From CAZKUR01 sp964556005 (GTDB taxonomy: Bacteria; Bacteroidota; Ignavibacteria; Ignavibacteriales; Ignavibacteriaceae), in contig CAZKUR010000006.1 of NCBI GenBank assembly GCA_964556005.1, positions 1 through 64,000 on the forward strand: a stretch of DNA of 64,000 nucleotides, read 5' to 3'. A model generated the notes under the pieces. The model saw nothing but the letters and a program-made list of their open reading frames with translations, was not told the origin of the DNA and did not search any database. A program made the translations under genes and the position numbers. Positions 34,577 to 44,059 of this stretch are shown piece by piece. How positions within the stretch are numbered: position 1 is the first letter of the stretch; each line of letters begins with the position of its first letter.

Positions 34577-36286
34577 TTAATATCCGGCAGCGGAACCACT
34601 TCCGCGGTGATCTGCTACACCGGTAATTTCTCCAGTATCATTATCAATTTCAATTGCTTCGACTCTACCTAAAATTCTTTCATTGCCAATAATATATCCC
34701 ATTTTTATTAAATTTAATTTTACACCGGGAGCAAGGCTATTTTTTTCATAATCGATTTTATCCGGCAGCCACTGATGATGTATCCTTGGACTTGATATTG
34801 CTTTTTGCAAAGTCATATGAAAATCCAAAGTATTTAAGATTACCTGCAACACCGATGTGATTATTGTTGAACCCCCTGGTGAACCAAGTATTAAAAATGG
34901 CTTGTCATTCTTTAATACTATAGTCGGAGTCATTGAACTTAACATTCTTTTTTCGGGTTGGATTGAATTTGCTTCCGAACCAACTAATCCAAATTGGTTC
35001 GGGACACCAGGCTTAGCACTAAAATCATCCATTTCGTTGTTCAATAAAAATCCTGCACCATCGACAATAATACCGGAACCGAACCATGAATTAATTGTTG
35101 TTGTAACGCTTACTGCGTTACCATCGGAATCATAAACCGAATAATGGGTTGTCTCATTACTTTCCCTTGGTAATTCATCCAAGCCGGCATGTATTTCTCC
35201 AGATGGAGTTGATTTATTTGTAATCTTTCCAAATAATTTTTTTGCATACTTGGCTGAAGTCAATAAATCAACCGGTACTTTGTAAAAGGCAGGATCCCCA
35301 AGGTATTTGCTCCGGTCGGCGTAGGCAAATTTCATCGCCTCAACAAGTTTGTGAATATATTCTGCTGTTCCATAATCCGCGGGTTTGAAATCATAATTCG
35401 TTAGTATATTTAGCATTTCAATTAAAGCAACACCGCCTGAAGAAGAAGGACCCATCGATACTATCTTATAACCCCGGTAATTTCCAATAACAGGTTCTCT
35501 TTCAACTGGTTTATATTCTTCAAGGTCTTTAGCTGAGATATATCCGCCCATAGATTTTACCTGTTTTATTATTAACGCTGCAGTTTCACCGCTGTAAAAG
35601 CCGGCATTGCCTTTATCTTTAATAAGGGTTAATGTTTTAGCCAAATCTTTTTGAATAAACAAATCGCCTTTTTTATACGGCTCACCGTTTTTAGAAAATA
35701 CTTTTAATGATGAAGGATATTTTTTAAATCTCTCCATATGTAATTGGAAATCTTCCGCTGTAACAGAATCAAGTAAAAAACCTTTTTGAGCAATATCGAT
35801 GGCGGGTTGAATTACAGTTGAAAGAGGAAGCTTTCCATAATGCTGAAGTGCATATATTAGTCCGGCTACAGAACCGGGAACGCTTACCGAGGTAATACCT
35901 TCAAGGCTAAGTTCCGGAATATAGTTTCCTTTTTTATCAAGAAACATATTTTTAGAAGATTTGAGAGGAGCCGTTTCCCTGTAATCAATCGTTGTATTTT
36001 TACCGTTTTTAAAATGGATAACCATGTATCCGCCGCCGCCAATATTCCCGGCCTGCGGATATGTTACTGCAAGTGCAAAACCAACAGCGACTGCTGCATC
36101 TACAGCGTTACCACCAATTTTTAATATTTGTACTCCGACTTTACTTGCTAATTCGTCCGCGGAAACAACCATTCCGTTTTTGACAGATGCAATTTTTTCA
36201 TGCTTTGCCTGGGAACAGGCATTTACAAAAAGCAATAGGATTACTAATAAAAATAAAATTTGCTTAGAAAATGCTGAGATGCGCAT
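34577..36286 (-). CDS. ggt: Gamma-glutamyltranspeptidase, predicted lipoprotein
   Basis: A 569-residue Ntn-hydrolase that cleaves the gamma-glutamyl bond of glutathione and related peptides. The signal sequence ends in LLLFVNACSQ, a plausible lipobox, so a lipid-anchored periplasmic or surface form is expected instead of the usual free periplasmic form. The autocatalytic cleavage Thr is in NETTHYSVYDSDGNAVSVTT. The substrate-binding stretch MLSSMTPTIVL and the GSPGG oxyanion motif are present. It overlaps the MCE gene upstream by 23 bp, an odd pairing of a peptidase with lipid transport. Confidence 0.92.
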   Translation of the reverse strand: MRISAFSKQILFLLVILLLFVNACSQAKHEKIASVKNGMVVSADELASKVGVQILKIGGNAVDAAVAVGFALAVTYPQAGNIGGGGYMVIHFKNGKNTTIDYRETAPLKSSKNMFLDKKGNYIPELSLEGITSVSVPGSVAGLIYALQHYGKLPLSTVIQPAIDIAQKGFLLDSVTAEDFQLHMERFKKYPSSLKVFSKNGEPYKKGDLFIQKDLAKTLTLIKDKGNAGFYSGETAALIIKQVKSMGGYISAKDLEEYKPVEREPVIGNYRGYKIVSMGPSSSGGVALIEMLNILTNYDFKPADYGTAEYIHKLVEAMKFAYADRSKYLGDPAFYKVPVDLLTSAKYAKKLFGKITNKSTPSGEIHAGLDELPRESNETTHYSVYDSDGNAVSVTTTINSWFGSGIIVDGAGFLLNNEMDDFSAKPGVPNQFGLVGSEANSIQPEKRMLSSMTPTIVLKNDKPFLILGSPGGSTIITSVLQVILNTLDFHMTLQKAISSPRIHHQWLPDKIDYEKNSLAPGVKLNLIKMGYIIGNERILGRVEAIEIDNDTGEITGVADHRGSGSAAGY

Positions 36287-37178
36287 TGACTTTTATTCCG
36301 TCTTTTTGTAATTGCTCATTGATGGTTCTTGTCAATTCGTTTACTTGATCGAGGGAACTTTTCAAGTTATCGAAAAACTTTTTATCGTAAATTACTTTCC
36401 CGATTGCACTTTGCTTGTTCAAAACTTCATCGGCAAATGAATTTATTTTTGTTAAAAGCGAATCCGATTTTTGCAAAACATTTTTCAGGTCTTTAACGGA
36501 TTGATTAATATTTTCTTTATTGCTTGAAATAAATTGTTTTGCTTCATCGGTAAGTTCAACACTATTCGAAGTTAATTTATTTAGATTACTGCGGTTTTCA
36601 TCAATTAATATATTGAGTTTTGAAGTTATCTCGCTCAAATTTGAAATTGAATTTTTAATATCGCTGTTAAGCTTGGCATCGGTCAAATATTTATTGAGAG
36701 AATTCAAGGTAATTTTAACATCATTTAAAGTAGAATAAAGATCGCCGCGCGCATCGCCGAGCATCGAAAGCGCCGTTGCAATATCTGCACTAAAAGTTCC
36801 TGATTGCAGCTTGCTGTATTCGAGCGGAGTTGATGAGGTGCCTGTATTTATTTCAATTTTTTTACCGCCCATCAAATCGAGCATTGAAATAGAAAATGTT
36901 GCATCGCTGTTTAGTTCTACATCATCATCGAGAGATATTTTTACGATTACACCGTTATCTTCCACTTTCATATCTTCGACAAAACCTTTTCTTACGCCGT
37001 TAACCATCGCATAGTCACCGACTTCAAGTCCCGAAACATTATCAAATTTAATGCGAACAATTTTTTGATCTGAAGTAATACTGAAATTTTTTGCCCATCC
37101 TAAAATCCAAAGAAAAATAATAATGCCGATGATAACCATTATTCCAACTTTAATTTCGCTTTTTCTTTGATCTTTCAT
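36264..37178 (-). CDS. MCE/MlaD family lipid-transport protein
   Basis: A 304-residue protein with an N-terminal membrane anchor (VGIMVIIGIIIFLWILGWA) and one MCE domain (about residues 40-115, IKFDNVSGLEVGDYAMVNGVRKG). A long amphipathic, coiled-coil-like C-terminal half follows, with regularly spaced Asn/Leu/Ser. Such proteins hand phospholipids between the inner and outer membrane. No MlaE permease or MlaF ATPase is beside it; the closest is at the far end of the window. It starts 4 bp inside the small membrane protein gene at 37175 and overlaps ggt. Confidence 0.85.
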   Translation of the reverse strand: MKDQRKSEIKVGIMVIIGIIIFLWILGWAKNFSITSDQKIVRIKFDNVSGLEVGDYAMVNGVRKGFVEDMKVEDNGVIVKISLDDDVELNSDATFSISMLDLMGGKKIEINTGTSSTPLEYSKLQSGTFSADIATALSMLGDARGDLYSTLNDVKITLNSLNKYLTDAKLNSDIKNSISNLSEITSKLNILIDENRSNLNKLTSNSVELTDEAKQFISSNKENINQSVKDLKNVLQKSDSLLTKINSFADEVLNKQSAIGKVIYDKKFFDNLKSSLDQVNELTRTINEQLQKDGIKVNAHLSIF

Positions 37179-37537
37179 TTTGTCCTCTTCACTTCCATTA
37201 TTTTTTTCAAATTGTTTAATTCTTGGGAAGTAACCACGCTGTCTTCCAAAGTACTTTTAATAGAATTGATGACATTCTCGATAGAATCCTTTGAAAGAGA
37301 AGTTTTTTTATTAATCTCGTTTATATAATCACGTATGATTATTTTCAAAGAATCTCTTTCCACTGAAGGTTTTATACGTTCTATATCCTTGTCAATTTCT
37401 TTTGATAGAGCCGGAATAAAAATATGTTTAGCAGGAGTCAAAATAAAATCATTAAATTTATTCTCTATAATATACAATATTGCTGCAACTATTATAGTTA
37501 ATATAATTACCGATTTAATAAAACATCCCCTCTTCAA
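37175..37537 (-). CDS. Single-pass membrane protein of unknown function
   Basis: A 120-residue protein with one N-terminal transmembrane segment (SVIILTIIVAAILYII) and a charged, helical remainder (for example KEIDKDIERIKPSVERDSLK). The start is TTG at 37537, with AAAGGAG at good spacing. It overlaps the MCE gene by 4 bp, so it probably works with it, perhaps as an anchor or accessory subunit; this is inference from position. No family is recognised. Confidence 0.65.
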   Translation of the reverse strand: MKRGCFIKSVIILTIIVAAILYIIENKFNDFILTPAKHIFIPALSKEIDKDIERIKPSVERDSLKIIIRDYINEINKKTSLSKDSIENVINSIKSTLEDSVVTSQELNNLKKIMEVKRTK

Positions 37538-37629
37538 CTATTCTCCTTTTACTTTTTTTATAAAATATAAAGACATTTACTTTAAAAAATGAATCGACTC
37601 ATTTATATGCCGCATAAAAAACCTCTTTA

Positions 37630-38913
37630 CTATTCCCCTTTTATTTTTTCAATCAAAACTTTCATCACTCGCTTTTTTAAAACTTCCTTCACCGTAAATT
37701 TAAAATTTCCTATTCGAAAAGAGTAGCCTTCTTTAGGTACACTACCGGCTTTACTTAATACAAGTCCTCCAACGGTTTCAAAATTCTTATTCTCGTCAAG
37801 GATTTCCAAATTGATTAGTTCGTACAAATCGTCCATAGGTAATTTCCCCAGCACAAGATAAGTATTTTCATCAATCTTATTTACCGGGTTTTCTTCTTTA
37901 TCGTATTCATCCCTTATTTCTCCGATAATTTCTTCCAAAATATCTTCAAGTGTAATTAACCCGGCTGTCCCTCCATACTCATCAACCACAATTGCAATAT
38001 GCATTTTCATTTCCTGGAATTCTCGGAATAGTTCACTGATCAATTTTGTAGAAGGAACGAAGATGGCTTTTCGTGCAATTGCTGAAAGTTTAAGTTTTTT
38101 TCTTAAATCGTCGCTTCGCAGATAAGGGAGCAAATCTTTAGCATAGATTATTCCCATAATTTCATCAAGGCTTCGCTTGTAAAGGGGAAGCCTGCTATAT
38201 CCGGAGTTGTTTATTTTTTTCATCATTTCGTTAAAACCGGTATCATCTTGAATTGAAACAATATCCACTCTCGGAGTCATGACTTCGTAGGCTGTCACTT
38301 CCCTAAAATTTACAATGCTTCTGATTAAGCCGTGTTCCTCATGCACAAGAGTTCCTCTTTCGTGACCGATATCGACAAGTTCTGTTATTTCATCCGGAGA
38401 TATTACAGATTTCGATTTATCAATTTTAACTCTTGATATTGTAAGCCTAACAATTTCCGTTAGTATTTCAGATATCGGGAATAATAATGAATTTATCCAG
38501 TAAAGTGGAATTGCCACTGCTTTGGCAAATGAAAAAGGATTACGTGCGGCCCAAACTTTGGGAATGAGCTCCCCGAAAAAAATAATTAAGATTGAAAGAA
38601 CTATTATTTGAAGGGTTAGAATCAGATTTTTATTTACATGATAGCTGCTGTAAATATCCAAAGCAATTGAAACCGCAACTATTGAAGCAAAAACATTTAT
38701 ACATGTATTGCCGATTAGAATAGTTACCAACAGGCGCCTTGGATATTCCAGCAGCCTGAGCAAATACCTTGATATTAATGAACTACCGGAAAAAGAGCGC
38801 TGCATTTTTTTTCTATCCAAAGAAAATAGAGCAACCTCGGAACCTGAAAAAAAAGCAGATAATAAAAAAGAAATTAAAAGAGCCAGAAGCTTATAATACC
38901 ACTCAATTTCCAA
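37630..38913 (-). CDS. CNNM/CorC (hemolysin C-like) family transporter-associated protein
   Basis: A 427-residue membrane protein. The DUF21/CNNM transmembrane domain covers about residues 1-180 (starting LLALLISFLLSAFFSGSEVALFSL). A pair of CBS domains follows (VMTPRVDIVSIQDD..., then HIAIVVDEYGGTAGLITLEDILEEIIGEI), and a CorC_HlyC domain ends the protein (YSFRIGNFKFTVKEVLKKRV). The family is tied to Mg2+ or Co2+ efflux, although older names call it hemolysin. The start is a TTG at 38913 with AGGAA 12 bases upstream, so the exact start is uncertain. Confidence 0.88.
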   Translation of the reverse strand: MEIEWYYKLLALLISFLLSAFFSGSEVALFSLDRKKMQRSFSGSSLISRYLLRLLEYPRRLLVTILIGNTCINVFASIVAVSIALDIYSSYHVNKNLILTLQIIVLSILIIFFGELIPKVWAARNPFSFAKAVAIPLYWINSLLFPISEILTEIVRLTISRVKIDKSKSVISPDEITELVDIGHERGTLVHEEHGLIRSIVNFREVTAYEVMTPRVDIVSIQDDTGFNEMMKKINNSGYSRLPLYKRSLDEIMGIIYAKDLLPYLRSDDLRKKLKLSAIARKAIFVPSTKLISELFREFQEMKMHIAIVVDEYGGTAGLITLEDILEEIIGEIRDEYDKEENPVNKIDENTYLVLGKLPMDDLYELINLEILDENKNFETVGGLVLSKAGSVPKEGYSFRIGNFKFTVKEVLKKRVMKVLIEKIKGE

Positions 38914-38956
38914 ATATTGATTATTTCCTCAAATGTATAACATAGCGTCTAAATCA

Positions 38957-39379
38957 TTAAAAAGGAAGATCTTCATTTTCTTCAGTCTGAATGTTAGGCT
39001 CGGCTGTTTCACCGGCAGATTCGAACCCGCCTGCCTCACCTCCACCAGGTACTGATTCCAGAGGTATTATCCTTTCGGTAACAACTTCGGTCATATACCT
39101 TTTTACGCCGTCTTTATCGGTATAATCCCGTTTGTTCAATCTTCCTTCAACATAAAATTTCTTCCCCTTCTTAAGATTTTCCTTAAAGTAGTCGGATAAA
39201 TTGAATGAAACGATATTATGCCATGTCGTTTCATTTACCCAATTTCCGTCTTTCCCCTTATAGCTGTATGAAGTTGCCAGGGAAAACGTTGTCACCGAAA
39301 CATTATTATTTGTAAACCTTGTTTCGGCATCTCGACCTAAATTGCCGATTAACATTATTCGGTTTAATGAAAAAGCCAT
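38957..39379 (-). CDS. ssb: Single-stranded DNA-binding protein
   Basis: A 140-residue OB-fold protein that coats single-stranded DNA in replication and repair. The N-terminal MAFSLNRIMLIGNLGRDAE and TTWHNIVSFN are typical. A flexible linker ends in the acidic tip NEDLPF, which recruits partner proteins. AAAGGGAG precedes the ATG. It diverges from the methylmalonyl-CoA mutase cluster. Confidence 0.95.
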   Translation of the reverse strand: MAFSLNRIMLIGNLGRDAETRFTNNNVSVTTFSLATSYSYKGKDGNWVNETTWHNIVSFNLSDYFKENLKKGKKFYVEGRLNKRDYTDKDGVKRYMTEVVTERIIPLESVPGGGEAGGFESAGETAEPNIQTEENEDLPF

Positions 39380-39743
39380 TTAGGGTCTCCCTTTAATGAA
39401 TAAAATTGATTTCATTTCAATTTACGAATTCTTGTGATTAATGTCTAAAAAATCCGGGAAATTATTTTATTTTATTAAAAATATTTTCTTTAAATAATTG
39501 TAATTTATTCAAGCGGTTAAAAATTAGAATTTAAAAGTAAATAAAAAAAACAACAATTGCATTTTGATTTTAATTCTCGTCAACAAGAAAGGGAAAAAAT
39601 GATTTCCCTGTTATGAAGTATCCATGCTAAATATCAAATAAATTATTATCTTCTATTACTTAGATTTATATCTTTTAATTTTACTAATACGGCATATACT
39701 TTGCTGAAAATTATTGATTTTTTACCTTCTAACGGAGGATGCA
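39380..39743. other. Divergent intergenic region upstream of ssb and the mutase cluster
   Basis: About 360 AT-rich bases. A small inverted repeat, GGGAAA...TTTCCC, lies around 39592-39609. A TATACT at 39695-39700 could be the -10 box of the mutase operon, but no good -35 box is seen. I found no cobalamin riboswitch box, although the first gene is B12-dependent. Confidence 0.5.
39695..39700 (+). promoter_or_regulatory. Candidate -10 element of the mutase cluster
   Basis: TATACT lies about 44 bases before the GTG start. The upstream -35 region is a poor match, so this is tentative. Confidence 0.3.
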
Positions 39744-41423
39744 GTGAATGACAAATTAAATGAAAGCTCAATACAACATTCTTTTACAAAATGGCAAACT
39801 GAAACTTATTTAAAGGCATTAAAAAAATCACCGGGACGGGAAGAAGAATTTACTACCGTATCCTTTTCAAAAATCGAACCTCTCTACTTACCTCAAAAAT
39901 TTTCGGAGCAAGAATATATAGATAATATTGGATTTCCTGGTGAGTATCCTTTTACACGTGGAATTCAGCCGACGATGTACAGGGGAAGATTGTGGACAAT
40001 GAGACAATATGCGGGATTCGGAACTGCAAGAGAATCGAATGAAAGATATAGATATCTTCTGGATCAGGGCCAATCCGGTCTCTCGGTAGCATTTGATTTA
40101 CCTACACAGATAGGGTACGACAGCGATGCTCCCCTTTCTTTAGGCGAAGTTGGCAAGGTGGGTGTTGCTATTGATTCCCTTGCGGATATGGAAATTCTTT
40201 TCGATAAAATTCCTCTTGATAAAGTTTCTACTTCAATGACGATAAATGCGCCTGCGTCGGTTTTGCTGGCAATGTACATAGCTGTTGCCGAGAAGCAGGG
40301 TGTTTCAAGAGAAAAAATCAGCGGCACTATCCAGAATGATATCTTAAAAGAATATATTGCAAGAGGTACATATATTTATCCGCCAAAACCTTCGATGAGA
40401 TTGATTACCAACATTTTTGAGTTTTGTGCAAAAGAAGTTCCGCGATGGAATACTATCTCAATATCAGGCTATCACATAAGGGAAGCAGGTTCAACTGCTG
40501 CTCAGGAGGTTGGTTTCACATTATCAAACGGAATTTCTTATGTAGAGGCAGCAATAAAAGCAGGCCTAGGAGTCGATGACTTTGCACAAAGATTGTCATT
40601 CTTTTTTAACGCTCATAATGAATTGCTGGAAGAAGTGGCAAAATACAGGGCAGCACGAAGGTTATGGGCAAAAATTATGAAGGAAAGATTTGGAGCAAAA
40701 AAACCAAAATCATTGATGCTCCGGTTCCATACACAGACTGCCGGTTCTACTCTTACTGCTCAGCAGGTCGATAATAATATAGTTAGAGTAGCGATTCAAA
40801 CATTAGCTGCAGTTTTAGGCGGAACTCAAAGTCTTCATACAAATTCAAAAGATGAAGCTCTCGCATTACCGACTGAACACTCTGTTAGAGTGGCATTACG
40901 AACTCAGCAAATTGTGGCCTATGAAAGCGGTGCGGCGAATACAATAGACCCATTAGCCGGATCATATTACGTGGAATCATTAACCGATAGTATTGAAAAA
41001 GAAGCTGAAGATTATATCGATAAGATAGATGCCATGGGTGGAACTATCGAAGCAATTGAAGCGGGTTATATCCAATCTGAAATTCAGGAAGCTGCCTATC
41101 AATTTGAAAAAGAAATTGAAAGCGGTAAACGAATTATTGTTGGTGTAAATAAATTTCATATTGAAGAAGATGAGTATAAAGATATTCTTAAAATTGATCT
41201 CAAAATTCAGGAAGAGCAGATTAAATTTCTAAACAAAGTTAAAGCCGGAAGAAATAACGATGAAGTTGAAAAATCTTTAAGTGAATTAAAAGAGGCTTCA
41301 GAAACGGATAAAAATCTTATGCCGTATATAATTAGTGCCGTTAAGACTTATGCGAGTGTGGGAGAAATATGCGATACCATGAGAGTTGTTTTTGGTGAAT
41401 ATCAAGAGCATGTTGTTATTTAA
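39744..41423 (+). CDS. Methylmalonyl-CoA mutase, catalytic (large) subunit without B12 domain
   Basis: A 559-residue TIM-barrel subunit that isomerises succinyl-CoA and (R)-methylmalonyl-CoA with adenosylcobalamin. The start is the GTG at 39744, five bases after GGAGG. From this start Tyr (in RQYAGF), Arg (in KEYIARGTYIYPP) and His (in SGYHIREAG) fall at about residues 89, 207 and 244, exactly the residues that mark methylmalonyl-CoA mutase in Propionibacterium; isobutyryl-CoA mutase has Phe and Gln at the first two. The C-terminal B12-binding domain is absent, so a separate small subunit must be encoded elsewhere. Epimerase and decarboxylase genes follow. Confidence 0.93.
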   Translation: MNDKLNESSIQHSFTKWQTETYLKALKKSPGREEEFTTVSFSKIEPLYLPQKFSEQEYIDNIGFPGEYPFTRGIQPTMYRGRLWTMRQYAGFGTARESNERYRYLLDQGQSGLSVAFDLPTQIGYDSDAPLSLGEVGKVGVAIDSLADMEILFDKIPLDKVSTSMTINAPASVLLAMYIAVAEKQGVSREKISGTIQNDILKEYIARGTYIYPPKPSMRLITNIFEFCAKEVPRWNTISISGYHIREAGSTAAQEVGFTLSNGISYVEAAIKAGLGVDDFAQRLSFFFNAHNELLEEVAKYRAARRLWAKIMKERFGAKKPKSLMLRFHTQTAGSTLTAQQVDNNIVRVAIQTLAAVLGGTQSLHTNSKDEALALPTEHSVRVALRTQQIVAYESGAANTIDPLAGSYYVESLTDSIEKEAEDYIDKIDAMGGTIEAIEAGYIQSEIQEAAYQFEKEIESGKRIIVGVNKFHIEEDEYKDILKIDLKIQEEQIKFLNKVKAGRNNDEVEKSLSELKEASETDKNLMPYIISAVKTYASVGEICDTMRVVFGEYQEHVVI

Positions 41424-41566
41424 TTTGTGCAATTGTTTAACTGTTTTATTGCCGAATTGTTTTTCTATTATTTCAATTTTTTTAACAAAAATGCAATTTA
41501 ACTATTTTGATAGCACATTGATACTAAAGTAGTGGTTTAAATTTTTAAAATGATAATGGACGTTAA

Positions 41567-41971
41567 ATGAAAATTACACACATAGAACATATCGGAATTG
41601 CAGTAAAAAATCTAAATGAAAGTATTAAATACTATGAAGAGGTTTTAGGATTAAAATGTTACGCTATTGAAGAGGTTAAAGATCAAAAAGTTAAAATGGC
41701 ATTTTTCATGGCAGGGCAAACTAAGATAGAATTGCTTGAAACAACCGATGCCTTTGGGCCGATTGGAAAATTTATTGAAAAAAAAGGTGAAGGAATACAT
41801 CATTTAGCGTTTGCAGTTAAAGATATTAAATCATCGCTGGAAGAAGTCGAACAAAAAGGAATAAATCTTATTGATAAAAATCCACGTAAAGGAGCAGAAG
41901 GTTTAAATATTGCATTTCTTCATCCCAAATCAACATTAGGAGTTTTGACGGAATTTTGTGAAAAAAAATAA
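41567..41971 (+). CDS. mce: Methylmalonyl-CoA epimerase
   Basis: A 134-residue vicinal-oxygen-chelate fold enzyme that swaps the (R) and (S) forms of methylmalonyl-CoA. It begins KITHIEHIGIAVKNLNES with the metal-binding His. The second half has EGIHHLAFAVKDI, and LTEFCEKK ends the protein with the metal-binding Glu. The length is standard. It sits between the mutase and the decarboxylase carboxyltransferase subunit, exactly where the pathway needs it. A GGA lies eight bases upstream of the ATG. Confidence 0.92.
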   Translation: MKITHIEHIGIAVKNLNESIKYYEEVLGLKCYAIEEVKDQKVKMAFFMAGQTKIELLETTDAFGPIGKFIEKKGEGIHHLAFAVKDIKSSLEEVEQKGINLIDKNPRKGAEGLNIAFLHPKSTLGVLTEFCEKK

Positions 41972-42027
41972 GAGGAGGAATTTCCTTCCTTAAATATTAA
42001 AATAACATTTCTCAGCAAGGGGAGAAA

Positions 42028-43587
42028 ATGGCTATTCAAAATAAAATCAAAGAATTAATGGATCTCCGCAACCAGGCAAGATTAGGCGGCGGAGAAAAAC
42101 GAATTGATGTTCAGCATAATAAAGGCAAACTAACTGCCAGAGAGAGGCTCGAATTGCTGCTCGACGAAGGAAGCTTCGAAGAGTTCGACATGTTTGTGTC
42201 TCACCGGAGCATAGATTTCGGCCTGGATAAAGAAGCATATTTATCCGACGGTGTTGTTACCGGCTATGGAACAATTGACGGAAGACTGGTCTACGTATTC
42301 TCACAGGACTTTACGGTTTTCGGCGGTTCATTATCCGAAATGTACGCTCAAAAAATTTGTAAAGTCATGGATAAAGCTATGAAAATCGGAGCACCTATTA
42401 TCGGAATAAACGACAGTGGCGGAGCAAGAATACAGGAAGGTGTAAAAAGCCTTGGTGGCTACGCAGATATTTTTCAAAAAAATATTTTGGCATCCGGAGT
42501 TGTGCCTCAAATTTCGGCAATTTTCGGCCCATGTGCAGGCGGCGCAGTTTACTCCCCTGCCCTGACGGATTTTATAATAATGTCGAAAAATACAAGCTAC
42601 ATGTTTGTTACTGGGCCGAAAGTTGTTAAAACAGTTACCGGCGAAGATGTAACAGAAGAACAATTAGGGGGTTCATCTATTCATTCAACTAAATCGGGTA
42701 TAAATCACTTTACTGCCGAAACAGAATATGAGGGTATTTCTTTAATAAGGAAATTACTCTCTTACCTGCCGCAAAATAATCTGGAAGATCCGCCTGTTTC
42801 TGCATGCGATGATCCTATTGACAGGCTGGATGATATGCTTAATGAAATAATTCCTGATAATCCAACTAAACCATATGATGTTAAAGAAATTATCGAATCG
42901 ATTGTCGATTATAACGAATTTCTTGAAGTGCAGGCAAACTATGCTCCAAACATAATAATAGGTTTTGCCAAGTTTAACGGTATGCCTGCCGGTATAGTTG
43001 CTAACCAGCCGAATTTTCTTGCAGGTGTTTTGGATATCAATGCTTCACGAAAAGCAGCTAGATTTGTCCGCTTTTGCGATGCATTTAATATTCCAATAGT
43101 TACACTTGTCGACGTACCTGGTTTCCTTCCAGGCACTGCGCAAGAGTACGGAGGAATAATAATTCATGGAGCCAAGCTGCTGTTTGCCTATGGTGAAGCT
43201 ACAGTCCCGAAGATTACAATCATTTTGAGAAAAGCATACGGCGGCGCATATGATGTAATGAGTTCAAAACACCTTCGAGGCGATATAAATTATGCCTGGC
43301 CGGGAGCTGAAATTGCAGTGATGGGACCAAAGGGCGCAATCGAGGTTCTGCATCACCGTCAATTAAGTTTAATCGATAATACACAAGAACGAATTGAATT
43401 TTTAAAACAAAAAGAAGAAGAATACCGCAAAAAATTTGCTACTCCTTACGTAGCGGCAAAATACGGATATATAGATGATGTAATCGAACCGAGGAATTCC
43501 CGTTTCAGAATTATTCGTGCAATGCAGATGCTTGCTACAAAAAAGGATATCAATCCTCCGAAAAAACATTCCAACATTCCATTGTAA
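42028..43587 (+). CDS. mmdA: Methylmalonyl-CoA decarboxylase carboxyltransferase (alpha) subunit
   Basis: A 519-residue acyl-CoA carboxyltransferase of the propionyl-CoA carboxylase beta/MmdA family. It shows two crotonase-like halves: GPCAGGAVYSPALTDF in the first, and VDVPGFLPGTAQEYGGII with KAYGGAYDVMSSKHL in the second. It would move the carboxyl group of (S)-methylmalonyl-CoA to biotin. The following genes encode the gamma, biotin-carrier and beta membrane subunits and no biotin carboxylase is present, so decarboxylation is favoured over ATP-driven carboxylation. GGGGAGAAA precedes the ATG. Confidence 0.93.
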   Translation: MAIQNKIKELMDLRNQARLGGGEKRIDVQHNKGKLTARERLELLLDEGSFEEFDMFVSHRSIDFGLDKEAYLSDGVVTGYGTIDGRLVYVFSQDFTVFGGSLSEMYAQKICKVMDKAMKIGAPIIGINDSGGARIQEGVKSLGGYADIFQKNILASGVVPQISAIFGPCAGGAVYSPALTDFIIMSKNTSYMFVTGPKVVKTVTGEDVTEEQLGGSSIHSTKSGINHFTAETEYEGISLIRKLLSYLPQNNLEDPPVSACDDPIDRLDDMLNEIIPDNPTKPYDVKEIIESIVDYNEFLEVQANYAPNIIIGFAKFNGMPAGIVANQPNFLAGVLDINASRKAARFVRFCDAFNIPIVTLVDVPGFLPGTAQEYGGIIIHGAKLLFAYGEATVPKITIILRKAYGGAYDVMSSKHLRGDINYAWPGAEIAVMGPKGAIEVLHHRQLSLIDNTQERIEFLKQKEEEYRKKFATPYVAAKYGYIDDVIEPRNSRFRIIRAMQMLATKKDINPPKKHSNIPL

Positions 43588-43593
43588 GGAGAT

Positions 43594-44049
43594 ATGATGA
43601 TTACCTATGCAACTGTAATAAAAGATAGCTTGAATGCATCAGCGGATTCGTTAAAAAGCTTAACTTCAAATCAAAGGACTATAGGAAATATAAATTTTGA
43701 TCTTTCAAAAATTGTTGAGGGTAACGGGATCTTAATTTCTGTAGTCGGATATGTGGTAGTTTTTTTATCGTTATTGCTGCTTTATTTCGTGTTTACGGAA
43801 ATAGCTAAAATACTTCAGAGTAATCTCCGTAAACGATTAAAGAAATCCGGTAAAGAAGCTGAAGCAAATAAAAGTGATTTAAGTATTTCAGGTGAAATAA
43901 ATGCCGCCATTTCGATGGCTTTATATCTTCATTTTGAAGAACTGCACGATATTGAAAATACGGTTTTGACGATCAAAAAGGTACAGCGATCATACTCACC
44001 TTGGAGTTCCAAAATTTACGGGTTGAGAGAATATCCTAAAAAATATTAA
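43594..44049 (+). CDS. mmdD: Na+-pumping decarboxylase gamma/delta (OadG-type) subunit
   Basis: A 151-residue protein with one membrane helix (ISVVGYVVVFLSLLLLYFVF), a charged linker and a C-terminal segment INAAISMALYLHFEELHD...YSPWSSKIYGL that marks the OadG/MmdD family. It anchors the soluble carboxyltransferase and biotin protein to the beta subunit. Two in-frame ATGs lie at 43594 and 43597; the AAGGAG spacing (5 bases) favours the second, a difference of one residue. It starts 6 bases after mmdA. Confidence 0.85.
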   Translation: MMITYATVIKDSLNASADSLKSLTSNQRTIGNINFDLSKIVEGNGILISVVGYVVVFLSLLLLYFVFTEIAKILQSNLRKRLKKSGKEAEANKSDLSISGEINAAISMALYLHFEELHDIENTVLTIKKVQRSYSPWSSKIYGLREYPKKY

Positions 44050-44059
44050 GAGAATAATC

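Noticed and set aside
39380..39743. A cobalamin riboswitch upstream of the B12-dependent mutase
   Set aside because: I looked for the conserved B12 box and paired helices and did not find them.
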